Assembly (NCBI GenBank): GCA_949299335.1
Contig: CASGAD010000027.1
Span: forward strand, 1 to 42,120
DNA from: an uncultured bacterium
GTDB taxonomy: Bacteria > Bacillota_I > Bacilli_A > RFN20 > CAG-826
Reading direction: 5' to 3'
Length of the DNA: 42,120 bases
Made by a program: the position numbers and the translations under genes. Of this stretch, positions 1 through 8,048 are shown piece by piece. The notes below the pieces were generated by a model that ran no database searches, was not told where the DNA came from, and was given only the letters and a program-made list of their open reading frames with translations. Each line of letters begins with the position of its first letter. The stretch's first letter is position 1.

Positions 1-3
1 AAA

Positions 4-129
4 CTGTGGCCTGAATTACCTCGAAACAGTCGAACTGTAAATATGAAAATACAGGTACACAGCATAGTTAGATTATACCCGGGGAAAGGAAAAGTTATCT
101 AATCTCTAAATCCGGGTACGATTAGATAA
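4..129 (+). promoter_or_regulatory. Structured 5' leader before wzz, pseudoknot-like
   Basis: This stretch folds well by eye. Helix P1 pairs 4-13 with 52-62 (10 bp, bulged A57) and encloses a small hairpin 26-30/34-38. Then 76-82 (TACCCGG) pairs with 112-118 (CCGGGTA), while 95-104 (TTATCTAATC), inside that loop, pairs perfectly with 120-129 (GATTAGATAA). This gives an H-type pseudoknot ending 10 nt before the wzz start. Positions 97-103 could instead pair with 67-73, so two exclusive folds exist. No SD is visible at the start codon. Riboswitch or antiterminator-like control of the polysaccharide genes is inferred. The Bacillus EAR element of eps operons is a precedent, but I do not recognise this as that family. 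The 10-bp inverted repeat could also be a protein operator. Confidence 0.5.
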
Positions 130-138
130 TACGTAATT

Positions 139-861
139 ATGGAAGAAAAAGTAGTTGAACAAGAAGGCATAAGCCTTGCTGACATTTGGGCTATTATTAA
201 AAAATATTGGGTAGGTTTAGTTTGTATAACTGCTGGATGTATGCTTTTAGGAGTTTTAGGCGCATTTTTTGTTTTACCTAAAAGTTATACTGCAACTCAA
301 AGTGTAGTATACTTAGAAACATCTTCAGATAGTCAAGTCACTGAAGGGGAAATCTCAACTAGCCGTACAATTGTTCAAATTGCAGCTGAATTTATGGCTG
401 ATAAACCAGTTTATGTTGAGACATGTGATAAGTTAAAAACTAATTATAATATTGAAATTGATTATAAAGATTTAATGGATTCTTTAACTGTTACTAGAAG
501 CAGTGATTTAAAAATTTCTTTTACATATAAATCTAAAAATAAAGAAGAAATCCCTGATGTAATCAATACTTTTACAACTACAGCAGTTAATTTCGCTGAA
601 ACAAAACTCTTACTTGAACACTCTTTTAGTATTTTCTCTGATATCACTGATGATGACGTTGAAGATGAATCTACTTCTAAAGTCTTAGTAATTGGAGCTA
701 GTGTTGTTGTAGGTTTAGTCATCGGTATCTGCTATGAATTTATAATGAATTCATTAGACAAGACCATTAAAGATAGAAAATACATTGAAGAAGCATATAA
801 CGTTAAAGTTATTGGTTTAATTCCTGATTTATTAGAATCAAAGGATAGAAAGTCTTATTAA
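139..861 (+). CDS. Wzz/CpsC-type polysaccharide chain-length regulator (tyrosine kinase modulator)
   Basis: This 240-aa membrane protein has one transmembrane segment near residues 24-46, an extracellular domain, and a second segment near 183-205. A basic cytoplasmic tail follows, ending in the IGLIPDL-type sequence typical of the family. CpsC/YveK/EpsA-type proteins pair with a separate cytoplasmic tyrosine autokinase and set chain length or export of capsule or exopolysaccharide. The kinase gene follows after 15 nt, which supports the call. The ATG lies directly behind the structured leader with no SD-like purine run, so translation may depend on RNA folding or be nearly leaderless. No polysaccharide synthesis genes follow, so the main sugar-polymer locus may lie upstream of the window or elsewhere. 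Confidence 0.85.
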   Translation: MEEKVVEQEGISLADIWAIIKKYWVGLVCITAGCMLLGVLGAFFVLPKSYTATQSVVYLETSSDSQVTEGEISTSRTIVQIAAEFMADKPVYVETCDKLKTNYNIEIDYKDLMDSLTVTRSSDLKISFTYKSKNKEEIPDVINTFTTTAVNFAETKLLLEHSFSIFSDITDDDVEDESTSKVLVIGASVVVGLVIGICYEFIMNSLDKTIKDRKYIEEAYNVKVIGLIPDLLESKDRKSY

Positions 862-876
862 TGAGGGGCAAGTAAA

Positions 877-1560
877 ATGAGAAAGAAAAAAGAGGTAATT
901 GAAGAAAGAATCATCGTTGAAGACTTATCTTCTTACGCTGGTGAAGCATACCAAAAATTACAAGTTAATATAGATTTAGCTAATGTTGATAATAAGTATA
1001 AAGTAATTGGTGTTACTTCCTCATTAAAAAGTGAAGGTAAATCTACAACCTTAGTCAATTTAGCTAATATTTATGCAAAAAAAGGCAAAAAAGTCGTAAT
1101 TTGTGACTTTGACTTAAGAAGACCATCAATCCATTTTTATTTTAGAAAACCTAATGAACATGGAATTGTTGATTATTTACTTGGAGAAACTTCAAAAGAA
1201 GATTTAATTAAACATTCAACTGAAGGAATTGATTTTATTAATAGAGGTAAGGCAACCCCATTTCCAGCTGAGATTCTTGAAAGTCCTAAATTAGGAGCAA
1301 TATTAGAAGAACTAAGAAGAAATTATGATTTAGTCTTTATTGATTGCCCACCAATTTTAGTAGCTGCTGATACAACATTAATCTCGAAACATTTAGATGG
1401 AATTATCGTAGTTGTTAAAACAAATTATGCAACTAAAGAAATGGTTGGTGAAACATTTAGAACATTAAAAGACGGGAATGTAAATGTAATTGGTTGCGTT
1501 ATGACAGATGTTCCTAGTAAACGAGGATATTATAGTTATTACGACGGATATCATGATTAA
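877..1560 (+). CDS. CpsD/CapB-type bacterial tyrosine kinase
   Basis: This 227-aa cytoplasmic P-loop ATPase belongs to the MinD/ParA-like BY-kinase family. Walker A is SLKSEGKST near residues 49-57. Walker A' is VICDFDLRRP and Walker B is VFIDCPP, both with the usual aspartates. The C-terminus carries a tyrosine cluster (YYSYYDGY), the autophosphorylation site of this family. It is expected to cycle between phosphorylated and free states together with the Wzz-like partner just upstream and so control polysaccharide polymerisation or export. An SD (GAGGGG-like) precedes the ATG. The gene ends just before a strong terminator, so the two genes form the end of a transcription unit. Confidence 0.9.
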   Translation: MRKKKEVIEERIIVEDLSSYAGEAYQKLQVNIDLANVDNKYKVIGVTSSLKSEGKSTTLVNLANIYAKKGKKVVICDFDLRRPSIHFYFRKPNEHGIVDYLLGETSKEDLIKHSTEGIDFINRGKATPFPAEILESPKLGAILEELRRNYDLVFIDCPPILVAADTTLISKHLDGIIVVVKTNYATKEMVGETFRTLKDGNVNVIGCVMTDVPSKRGYYSYYDGYHD

Positions 1561-1561
1561 T

Positions 1562-1586
1562 AAGGAGCCTTCAAGGTTCCTTTTTT
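1562..1586 (+). terminator. Rho-independent terminator after cpsD-type kinase
   Basis: The stem GGAGCCTT/AAGGTTCC with a one-base loop is followed by six T. It lies 2 nt after the kinase stop and closes the wzz-kinase unit. Confidence 0.85.
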
Positions 1587-1597
1587 AGAGGTAGTAA

Positions 1598-2839
1598 ATG
1601 ATTTATAACCAATTTATTATTTTTTATAAAAAAAGAGGATTAGTTCCGACTTCAGTAGATTTATTAGATTTCATTAAAAGCTATAAATCTGAACATGATT
1701 TAAGTGATGAAGAAATCTATAAACTATTTGAAAAGGAATTTCATTTTTGTGATGACTATGAAAATGTAATTTGTCCAACTTTAACTTCTTTTTATCCTGA
1801 AAGTATCATTTTTAAGATTATCACTTTAGGTTTATCATCTGATTTATCTATTTATGAAAGATTATTTGTAATTGATAAAATCAATGAAGAATTTCATCAT
1901 AATTACCTTCTAAAGCATAAACGAATGACTAATGTCCTTCTATCAATTTATTTAGAATTTATTAGTGAATATTTATTATGCAACGAATATGATAAAGCTT
2001 TAGAAATTGCTAAAGAATTATTTTTAGATAGATTAGATTCTAATGATTTATACATTTTTGTCAGATATTATATAAACATTTTTGGAGGCCGTTACGACTC
2101 TAAAGAACTTGATTATTCTAAAGGATTTGTAAGAAATGAGCACATGTTCATTTTAAATTTTATATATTGTGTTCGTATTGAAGATTATCAAAAGGCTATC
2201 GAAGCTTTAGAGGACTTACGTGAAATTAGTCCTTTAAATTATTATTTATTAGGTTTTAGACATATCGATCCATTTATTCGAGACTATAAACAATTAAACT
2301 TAAAAATAGTAAATAAATTAGTCAGATATTATAAAGGAATGAAATTAAAAGAACCATTAATTAATACTGATTTATTCTTTTTTGTTGCAAAAGTCTTTGA
2401 AAATTTCATTTTTTGCTATCATGGGTGGGAAAAATTTAATGACTATAACCGTAATTATTTCTTAAGTAAATATGATATTTCTCAAGAAGATAAAATGGCA
2501 ATTTTAGGTATTGATAGTTATCTTAAGAATTTTAATGAACCTTGCTTAGTATATTTTAAATACTTATTAACTTATTTAAAAAACGATGAAAAAAATATAA
2601 ATGCAGCTAATAATGTAAACCCTAATGCAACTAGAGTATTTACAAGTAAATTCTTAGAGAAGGCCTTTAGAGAATTAGTTGCTTCTCATATTGTTGATGT
2701 AGTAGATGAAAGAACTAAGGTTTATGTGGCTAGAGACGAATTACATATATTAGCTGATTATTATTACCAAGAGATGTATATGGATACATATAACCTTGCT
2801 ACACCTTTTGATGAAAATAATTATAGAAAAGATAATTAA
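1598..2839 (+). CDS. Hypothetical protein, 413 aa, helical
   Basis: I do not recognise the family. The protein has no signal peptide or clear membrane span and is rich in Asp, Glu, Lys, Tyr and Phe. It reads as alternating amphipathic helices, for example residues 120-150 and 190-225 where EYDKALEIAKEL and DYQKAIEALEDL look like degenerate TPR repeats. A scaffold or TPR-like protein is therefore possible. The ATG follows an AGAGG site. The gene begins 11 nt after the upstream terminator, leaving almost no room for a promoter outside the T-tract, so it may rely on read-through or on a promoter inside the kinase gene. Codon use matches its neighbours. Confidence 0.6.
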   Translation: MIYNQFIIFYKKRGLVPTSVDLLDFIKSYKSEHDLSDEEIYKLFEKEFHFCDDYENVICPTLTSFYPESIIFKIITLGLSSDLSIYERLFVIDKINEEFHHNYLLKHKRMTNVLLSIYLEFISEYLLCNEYDKALEIAKELFLDRLDSNDLYIFVRYYINIFGGRYDSKELDYSKGFVRNEHMFILNFIYCVRIEDYQKAIEALEDLREISPLNYYLLGFRHIDPFIRDYKQLNLKIVNKLVRYYKGMKLKEPLINTDLFFFVAKVFENFIFCYHGWEKFNDYNRNYFLSKYDISQEDKMAILGIDSYLKNFNEPCLVYFKYLLTYLKNDEKNINAANNVNPNATRVFTSKFLEKAFRELVASHIVDVVDERTKVYVARDELHILADYYYQEMYMDTYNLATPFDENNYRKDN

Positions 2840-2886
2840 AAGCAGTTAATTAAGCCTAAATTTATTATAAAAGTAAAATAATTTGT

Positions 2887-2899
2887 TATAATTTAAACA
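2887..2899 (+). promoter_or_regulatory. TATAAT box giving a leaderless start
   Basis: A perfect TATAAT at 2887-2892 is preceded by TTG and ends 6 nt before the ATG at 2899. The expected transcription start then coincides with the A of the ATG. No SD precedes the gene. Confidence 0.6.
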
Positions 2900-3639
2900 T
2901 GAACGAAATTTATAAAAAAACTTTTACTTTAACTAATAATTTATATGATAGAACCGACACTCTTAAACCATCTAGCATTTTTGATTTATCACAAGAAATT
3001 AGTGGTAATCATGCTGATATTTTGGGGTGTGGTTTTATAGATTTTATTAATAAAGGATTGATTTGGGTTATAGTTAGAAATTATGTAGAATTTATTAAGC
3101 CAATTAGACATCATAGTAGTTTAAATTTAGAAACTTATTTATTAAAACCAAGATTTGTAGAATTTCCTCGAGAAGTTCGCTTTTATGATGAAAATAACGA
3201 TTTACTCGCTGTTTCTAAGTCTATTTGGATGATTTTAGATACTAAAAATTTTGATGTTATGACTCCTGATATATTCAATAATATTGATTATAGTGTTGTG
3301 CCAACTTATTTTAATAATAGATTAAAAAAGCTACCTCTTATTGACAAAGAAAAATTAAGCTTTAATAAAGAATTTTATGTAACTTATTCTATGCTTGACC
3401 ATAATGGACATTTAAATAATACCCATTATTTAGATTTCTTTTTGGATGTTTTTATGCCAAGTAAAGATATTAAGTCATTACAAATTGAATATGTTAAACA
3501 AGGATTTTTAGGCGATAAAATCGCTTTATTTACATATAAAGAAAATGGCAAAGATTATTTATATGGTTATAAAGATAAAGATTTAATTTTTTATATGGAA
3601 GTAAGCTATATGGAGGAAAAACAAAATGAAAATAAATAA
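2899..3639 (+). CDS. Acyl-ACP thioesterase (FatA/FatB-like)
   Basis: This 246-aa double hotdog-fold enzyme releases fatty acids from acyl carrier protein. The first hotdog contains the WVIVRNYVEF and EFPREVRFYDENN strands and the SIWMILD motif of bacterial acyl-ACP thioesterases. The second half carries DHNGHLNNTHY, matching the catalytic Asp-x-Asn-x-His-x-x-Asn signature. The length is normal. The start has no SD but sits exactly 7 nt after a TATAAT box, suggesting a leaderless message. The stop overlaps psuG by 14 nt, so the three genes 2899-5428 are one transcription unit, an odd pairing of lipid and nucleoside functions. Confidence 0.85.
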   Translation: MNEIYKKTFTLTNNLYDRTDTLKPSSIFDLSQEISGNHADILGCGFIDFINKGLIWVIVRNYVEFIKPIRHHSSLNLETYLLKPRFVEFPREVRFYDENNDLLAVSKSIWMILDTKNFDVMTPDIFNNIDYSVVPTYFNNRLKKLPLIDKEKLSFNKEFYVTYSMLDHNGHLNNTHYLDFFLDVFMPSKDIKSLQIEYVKQGFLGDKIALFTYKENGKDYLYGYKDKDLIFYMEVSYMEEKQNENK

Positions 3640-4534
3640 GGTAATTAGTGAAGCTTTAAAAGAAGGAAAACCTGTTGTTGCCTTGGAATCTACGATTATC
3701 TCTCATGGTATGCCTTATCCTAGAAATGTAGAATGTGCTTTGGCAGTTGAAAAAGTAATTAAAGAAAATGGTGCGATTCCAGCGACAATTGGAATTATTG
3801 ATGGAGAACCAATAATTGGTATGACCCCTGAAGAAATTGAGGAATTCGGAAAGAAAAAGGGAATTGCTAAATGTTCAAGAAGAGATTTACCTATTATTTT
3901 TGCTACAAAAAAGTGGGGAGCAACAACTGTTAGTGCGACAATGATTTTAGCCTCGTTAGCTGGCATAGAATTTTTTGTAACTGGCGGAATCGGTGGTGCT
4001 CATAGAAAAGCCAATGAAACCTTTGATGTTAGTGCGGATTTAGATGAATTAGGAAAAACAAACGTTAGTGTTATTTGTGCAGGTCCAAAAGCGATTTTAG
4101 ATTTACATTTAACAATGGAATATTTAGAGACTAAAGGTGTGCCTGTAATTGGCTATAATACAGATAATTTACCAGCTTTCTTTACCAGAACAAGCGAACT
4201 TAAAGTTGATTATAATGCTAAATCACCTTTAGAAATTGCAAAAATTATTAAGTGTAAAAGAGATTATAAACTTGATGGCGGAGTTTTAATTTGCGATCCG
4301 ATTCCTGAAGAATATTCAATGGATAGTAATTACATTAATCAAGAAATTGATAAAGCACTTAAAGAAATGGAAGAAAAACACGTTACAGGAAAAGACGAAA
4401 CCCCATTCTTGCTTTCTAAAATAGTAGAGCTAACTGGCGGAAAGAGTCTTGATACAAATATTCACTTGATTTTAAATAATGCCAAGTTAGGCGCTAAAAT
4501 CGCATGTGAATATGCTAAATTAAGAAAGGAATAA
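3626..4534 (+). CDS. psuG: Pseudouridine-5'-phosphate glycosidase
   Basis: PsuG splits the C-C glycosidic bond of pseudouridine 5'-phosphate to uracil and ribose 5-phosphate. The 302-aa protein has the family's N-terminal ALESTIISHGMPYPRN motif, the ATIGIIDGEP segment and the GGIGGAHR loop, so the call is secure. A GGAGG site lies inside the end of the thioesterase gene, upstream of the ATG. The pseudouridine kinase gene follows after 3 nt, giving the complete two-step salvage of pseudouridine from RNA turnover. Confidence 0.95.
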   Translation: MKINKVISEALKEGKPVVALESTIISHGMPYPRNVECALAVEKVIKENGAIPATIGIIDGEPIIGMTPEEIEEFGKKKGIAKCSRRDLPIIFATKKWGATTVSATMILASLAGIEFFVTGGIGGAHRKANETFDVSADLDELGKTNVSVICAGPKAILDLHLTMEYLETKGVPVIGYNTDNLPAFFTRTSELKVDYNAKSPLEIAKIIKCKRDYKLDGGVLICDPIPEEYSMDSNYINQEIDKALKEMEEKHVTGKDETPFLLSKIVELTGGKSLDTNIHLILNNAKLGAKIACEYAKLRKE

Positions 4535-4537
4535 TTT

Positions 4538-5428
4538 ATGCATAACTCGTTACTTTTAATTGGTGGTTCTAATATTGATTTTATTGCAACTTCAAAAGAA
4601 AAGCTTGCAAAAAAGACTTCAAATATCGGTTTTGTTTCGATAACTAATGGAGGGGTAATGAGAAATATTGCTGAAAATTTAGCAAGATTAGGCAATAAAA
4701 TTGACTTCATTACAGCAATCGGGAATGATCCGTTAGGAATGGCTTTAAAAGCTGAACTCGTTGAATTAGGAATTAATGTCTATGCTCCTAAAACTGATAA
4801 AAGCACTGGTTCATATATCGCCATCAATGATTCAAATCATGATTTAGTTGCTGGAGTTTGTGACAATAGAATTTATGATGATTTGACTATAGAGTTTTTA
4901 AAGGAGCATGAAGACTTAATTAATAAACATGAATATATTGGAATAGATACAAATTTGAATCAAGAAGTTATCGATTACTTATTTAAGAATTTCCCAAATA
5001 AGAAATTCATAATTGATGGTATATCTCCTGTTAAAGTCTTAAAAATTAAAGATTATTTAGATAATATTTTCCTAATTAAATGTAATATCTATGAAGCTAG
5101 AGCATTAATGGGAATTGATTTAATAGAAAGAGATTTAGTAAGTGGTTTACTTGCTAGAGGGGCTCAAAACGTAGTTGTTTCTCATGGTAGTAGTGATGTC
5201 TATTTTGGAAGTAATCATCGTAAAGTTGATTTAGTTCATGTTGATGAGGTCAAAGATTTTGTAAATACAACTGGTTGTGGAGATGCTTTAACAAGTGGCG
5301 TTATTGACCACTTCCTAGCCGGAACTAAATTAAAAGATGCAGTAGCTTTTGGAAATGAATTATCTAAAGTTACATTGATGAGTAGTGGCGCAACTTCTAA
5401 AGAAATTTCTAAATTTGCAAACAAGTAA
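4538..5428 (+). CDS. psuK: Pseudouridine kinase, PfkB family
   Basis: This 296-aa ribokinase-like (PfkB) enzyme would phosphorylate pseudouridine to the substrate of PsuG. The N-terminus has GGSNIDF and the GGVMRNIAENLARLG glycine region. The C-terminus has NTTGCGDALTSG, the PfkB signature 2 with the catalytic aspartate. Substrate assignment rests mainly on the adjacent psuG. The SD AAAGGA precedes the ATG. A large terminator follows within 6 nt. Confidence 0.9.
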   Translation: MHNSLLLIGGSNIDFIATSKEKLAKKTSNIGFVSITNGGVMRNIAENLARLGNKIDFITAIGNDPLGMALKAELVELGINVYAPKTDKSTGSYIAINDSNHDLVAGVCDNRIYDDLTIEFLKEHEDLINKHEYIGIDTNLNQEVIDYLFKNFPNKKFIIDGISPVKVLKIKDYLDNIFLIKCNIYEARALMGIDLIERDLVSGLLARGAQNVVVSHGSSDVYFGSNHRKVDLVHVDEVKDFVNTTGCGDALTSGVIDHFLAGTKLKDAVAFGNELSKVTLMSSGATSKEISKFANK

Positions 5429-5433
5429 ATAAA

Positions 5434-5487
5434 GGCACCAGATAAACTACTTTAATATTAAAGTTGTTTATTATGGTGCTTTTTTTC
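5434..5487 (+). terminator. Rho-independent terminator after psuK
   Basis: A long imperfect hairpin pairs GCACCA with TGGTGC at its base, continues with GATAAAC/GTTTATT and ACTTT/AAAGT, and is followed by seven T. The downstream galM promoter starts immediately after the T-tract. Confidence 0.85.
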
Positions 5488-5497
5488 TCAATCTTAA

Positions 5498-5507
5498 ATG
5501 TTATAAT
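5498..5507 (+). promoter_or_regulatory. Extended -10 promoter of the gal operon
   Basis: TGTTATAAT is an extended -10 element (TGN plus TATAAT). No good -35 is seen because that position is filled by the upstream terminator T-tract. It lies 29 nt before the galM start. No CRE-like site is visible here, unlike at mglB. Confidence 0.55.
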
Positions 5508-5535
5508 AAAATTGGCATATCGTGGAGGATATAAG

Positions 5536-6519
5536 ATGAAATACAATGTTGAAATGTATAAAGACAATATTGCTTTAATTCACGTAGATAATGAATTGAA
5601 TCTTAAAGCAACTTTAGTCTCTTTTGGTGCAGGTGTTTACGCCTTAAGTTTTAAGGACAAACCAGTAATTTTAACTCTTAGGGATATTGAAGACTATTTA
5701 TATTCAGCTCAATATTATGGAAAGACATTAGGCTCAGTTGCTGGTAGGCTTAAAAAAGATGGATTAATTGATGGAGTCGAATACCATTTAGTTCCTGAAA
5801 TTGGCAAAAATTTTGCTTTACATGGAGGAATGCTAAAGTCAATTTCTTATAAAAACTGGGATTATAAAATTAAAGAAACTAATAAAAAATTAGATGTGAC
5901 TTTTTCATTCTCAACAAGAAATAATGAGGGTGGTTATCCAGGTAAAACAAGAATTTATGTTACATATTCATTTTTAAAGAATAAAGATGAATTTAAATTA
6001 TTATTTAAAGCAACTACACCAAGTGATGCCGTATTTTGTAATCTCTCCAATCATATGTATTTTAATTTTAATACACATGATATAAGTGATTATTATCTAA
6101 AGATGAATGTTAACGAAGTTGCAGTGACCGAACCTAATTTATTAATTATTGATAAAACTGCTGTCCCTGCACATTTAGATTTTAATAAGGCTAGTAAATT
6201 AAATAAGAGAATGGAATACATCGAAAAACACGACTTTAAAAAGACAATCGATGATACATTCATCTTCTCTTCAATGCCAGGGAAAGTCACTTTAAGTAAT
6301 AATGAAGTTAAACTTGATATTACAACTGACTGTAGTTCAATGAATATCTATGTTGATAACTCATTAACTCCTGTTAAGTTTACTGCAAGAGATGATTACG
6401 ATATGAGACGTGGAATTGCTCTAGAGCCACAACGTTTCCTATTAAATAAAGATGAAATAATTTTACGTAAGGGTGATGTTTATAAGAACTATATAGATTA
6501 TAAATTTAAGGAACGTTAA
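5536..6519 (+). CDS. galM: Aldose 1-epimerase (galactose mutarotase)
   Basis: This protein interconverts alpha and beta anomers of galactose so that GalK can use the sugar. I chose the ATG at 5536 because GGAGGA precedes it; the in-frame upstream ATG at 5464 lies inside the terminator and before the promoter. The 327-aa protein carries the family landmarks GKTLGSVAGRLKKDG, LHGGM (catalytic His), NLSNHMYFN and a C-terminal ALEPQ with the catalytic Glu. It is the first gene of galM-galT-galK with gaps of 2 nt and then a 1-nt overlap. Confidence 0.92.
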   Translation: MKYNVEMYKDNIALIHVDNELNLKATLVSFGAGVYALSFKDKPVILTLRDIEDYLYSAQYYGKTLGSVAGRLKKDGLIDGVEYHLVPEIGKNFALHGGMLKSISYKNWDYKIKETNKKLDVTFSFSTRNNEGGYPGKTRIYVTYSFLKNKDEFKLLFKATTPSDAVFCNLSNHMYFNFNTHDISDYYLKMNVNEVAVTEPNLLIIDKTAVPAHLDFNKASKLNKRMEYIEKHDFKKTIDDTFIFSSMPGKVTLSNNEVKLDITTDCSSMNIYVDNSLTPVKFTARDDYDMRRGIALEPQRFLLNKDEIILRKGDVYKNYIDYKFKER

Positions 6520-6521
6520 AA

Positions 6522-8048
6522 ATGATTTTGGATACGATTGATAATTTAGTTTTATATGCAAAATATCATCTAGATTTAGATGATGAGTTAGATCAGATTT
6601 ATTTGCGTAATGCGTTATTAAACGAACTTAATTTGCCTCATCCAAATAATGAATTTAATTATAAAGATGAAGAGGAAATTAAAAAGAGTATTGTCCCAGA
6701 TAAATTAATCGATGAATTAAATTCCTATTTTATGAATGTACTAGGAATGAATGAAAAGGATGCAGAACTTAAATACACTAAAATCATGGGATTACTAACT
6801 AAGAGTCCTAGCGAAGTAAATAATAAGTTCCAAACTATCTACAAAAGTAAAGGCGATAAAGAAGCTTTAGAATATTTATACGATTTATCAATAAAAAATT
6901 ATTATTTCCAAAAAACTAAAGTTGATAAAAATATTGTTTGGAGTACACAATATCCTTCTAAAAATATCGAGGTTAGTATTAACCTTTCTAAACCAGAAAA
7001 AAGCAATAAAGATATTGCTAAATTATTAGTGAAACCTAGCCCAAGTGAAATTAAATATCCTAAATGTTTACTTTGCTTAGAAAATTTAGGTTTTGCAGGG
7101 AATTATTCTCATCCAGCTAGAGAAAATATTCGTGTAATTCCTTTATCATTAAATAATGAAGAGTGGTATTTGCAATATTCTCCTTATGGTTATTTTTATA
7201 AACATTGTATAGTTTTTTCAAAGAACCACTCTAACATGGTTATTAATAATGGTACCTTTAAAAAACTTTGTGACTTCGTTGATAAGTTCCCTTCATTTTT
7301 TATAGGATCCAACGCTGATTTGCCTATTGTTGGTGGCTCTATTTTAAATCACGAACATTATCAAGGCGGTGAACATTTATTACCAGTAATGAAAGCTAAA
7401 ACTAAAAAAGAGTATAAGTTAGCTAATTATAAAGAAACTAAACTATATAAGTTAGATTGGTATAATACATGTTTACTTTTAACATCTAAAAATAAAGATG
7501 AAATCGTAGAAATTGCTACAAAAATCTTAGAGGCATGGAGAGATTATGATGATGTTAATAACGATATCATTTCTCATAGTGGCGAAACTAGACACAACAC
7601 AATTACTCCATCAATTAGAAAAGAAAATGATACTTATTATCTATACTTAATTTTACGTAATAATAGATGCGATGAAAAATATCCTGATGGTATTTTCCAT
7701 GCTCATAAAGAGTATCATCATATTAAAAAAGAAGGTATAGGAATTATTGAAGCGATGGGTTTATTCATCCTTCCTGCTAGATTAATTAGACAAGAAAACG
7801 AAATTAAAGATGTACTTAATTTAGGTCTTACAAAAACTCAAATTTTAGAAAAATACCCTGATTTAGCAGACTTTTTAGGTATGATTAATGAATTGAAGAC
7901 TAATTATAATAAAGATACTATTGATAAAGACATTAATGCTTATATCGAAAATGTTTGTCAAAATATATTGATTAATACAGCAGTATTTAAAGATAATGAT
8001 ATCGGGATTAAAGGTCTTGATACATTCATAGGAGGTTTAAAACTATAA
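6522..8048 (+). CDS. galT: UDP-glucose--hexose-1-phosphate uridylyltransferase, Firmicutes type
   Basis: GalT transfers UMP from UDP-glucose to galactose 1-phosphate, the central step of the Leloir pathway. The 508-aa length and sequence match the Gram-positive GalT type, which is longer than the roughly 350-aa enterobacterial type. The catalytic region is GGSILNHEHYQGGEH, with the H-x-H nucleophile. Further landmarks are CLLCLENLGFAGNYSHPARENIR and the C-terminal FHAHKEYHHIKKEGIGIIEAMG region. The SD AAGGA lies in the end of galM. The enzyme needs UDP-glucose, which galU at 26059 can supply. No galE is present in this window. Confidence 0.93.
   Translation: MILDTIDNLVLYAKYHLDLDDELDQIYLRNALLNELNLPHPNNEFNYKDEEEIKKSIVPDKLIDELNSYFMNVLGMNEKDAELKYTKIMGLLTKSPSEVNNKFQTIYKSKGDKEALEYLYDLSIKNYYFQKTKVDKNIVWSTQYPSKNIEVSINLSKPEKSNKDIAKLLVKPSPSEIKYPKCLLCLENLGFAGNYSHPARENIRVIPLSLNNEEWYLQYSPYGYFYKHCIVFSKNHSNMVINNGTFKKLCDFVDKFPSFFIGSNADLPIVGGSILNHEHYQGGEHLLPVMKAKTKKEYKLANYKETKLYKLDWYNTCLLLTSKNKDEIVEIATKILEAWRDYDDVNNDIISHSGETRHNTITPSIRKENDTYYLYLILRNNRCDEKYPDGIFHAHKEYHHIKKEGIGIIEAMGLFILPARLIRQENEIKDVLNLGLTKTQILEKYPDLADFLGMINELKTNYNKDTIDKDINAYIENVCQNILINTAVFKDNDIGIKGLDTFIGGLKL

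Noticed and set aside
1-138. tRNA or known riboswitch class in the first 138 bases
   Set aside because: There is no cloverleaf or TTCRA arm, and I could not match the conserved bases of the riboswitch classes I know; it is left as an unassigned structured leader.
462-722. Antisense frame inside wzz
   Set aside because: No SD, low-complexity Ser/Thr/Lys product and complete overlap with a recognised gene; such antisense frames occur in many genes here and look like by-products of AT-rich codon use.
5464-5535. Longer GalM from 5464
   Set aside because: The start would lie in the psuK terminator and upstream of the promoter; GGAGGA precedes the ATG at 5536.
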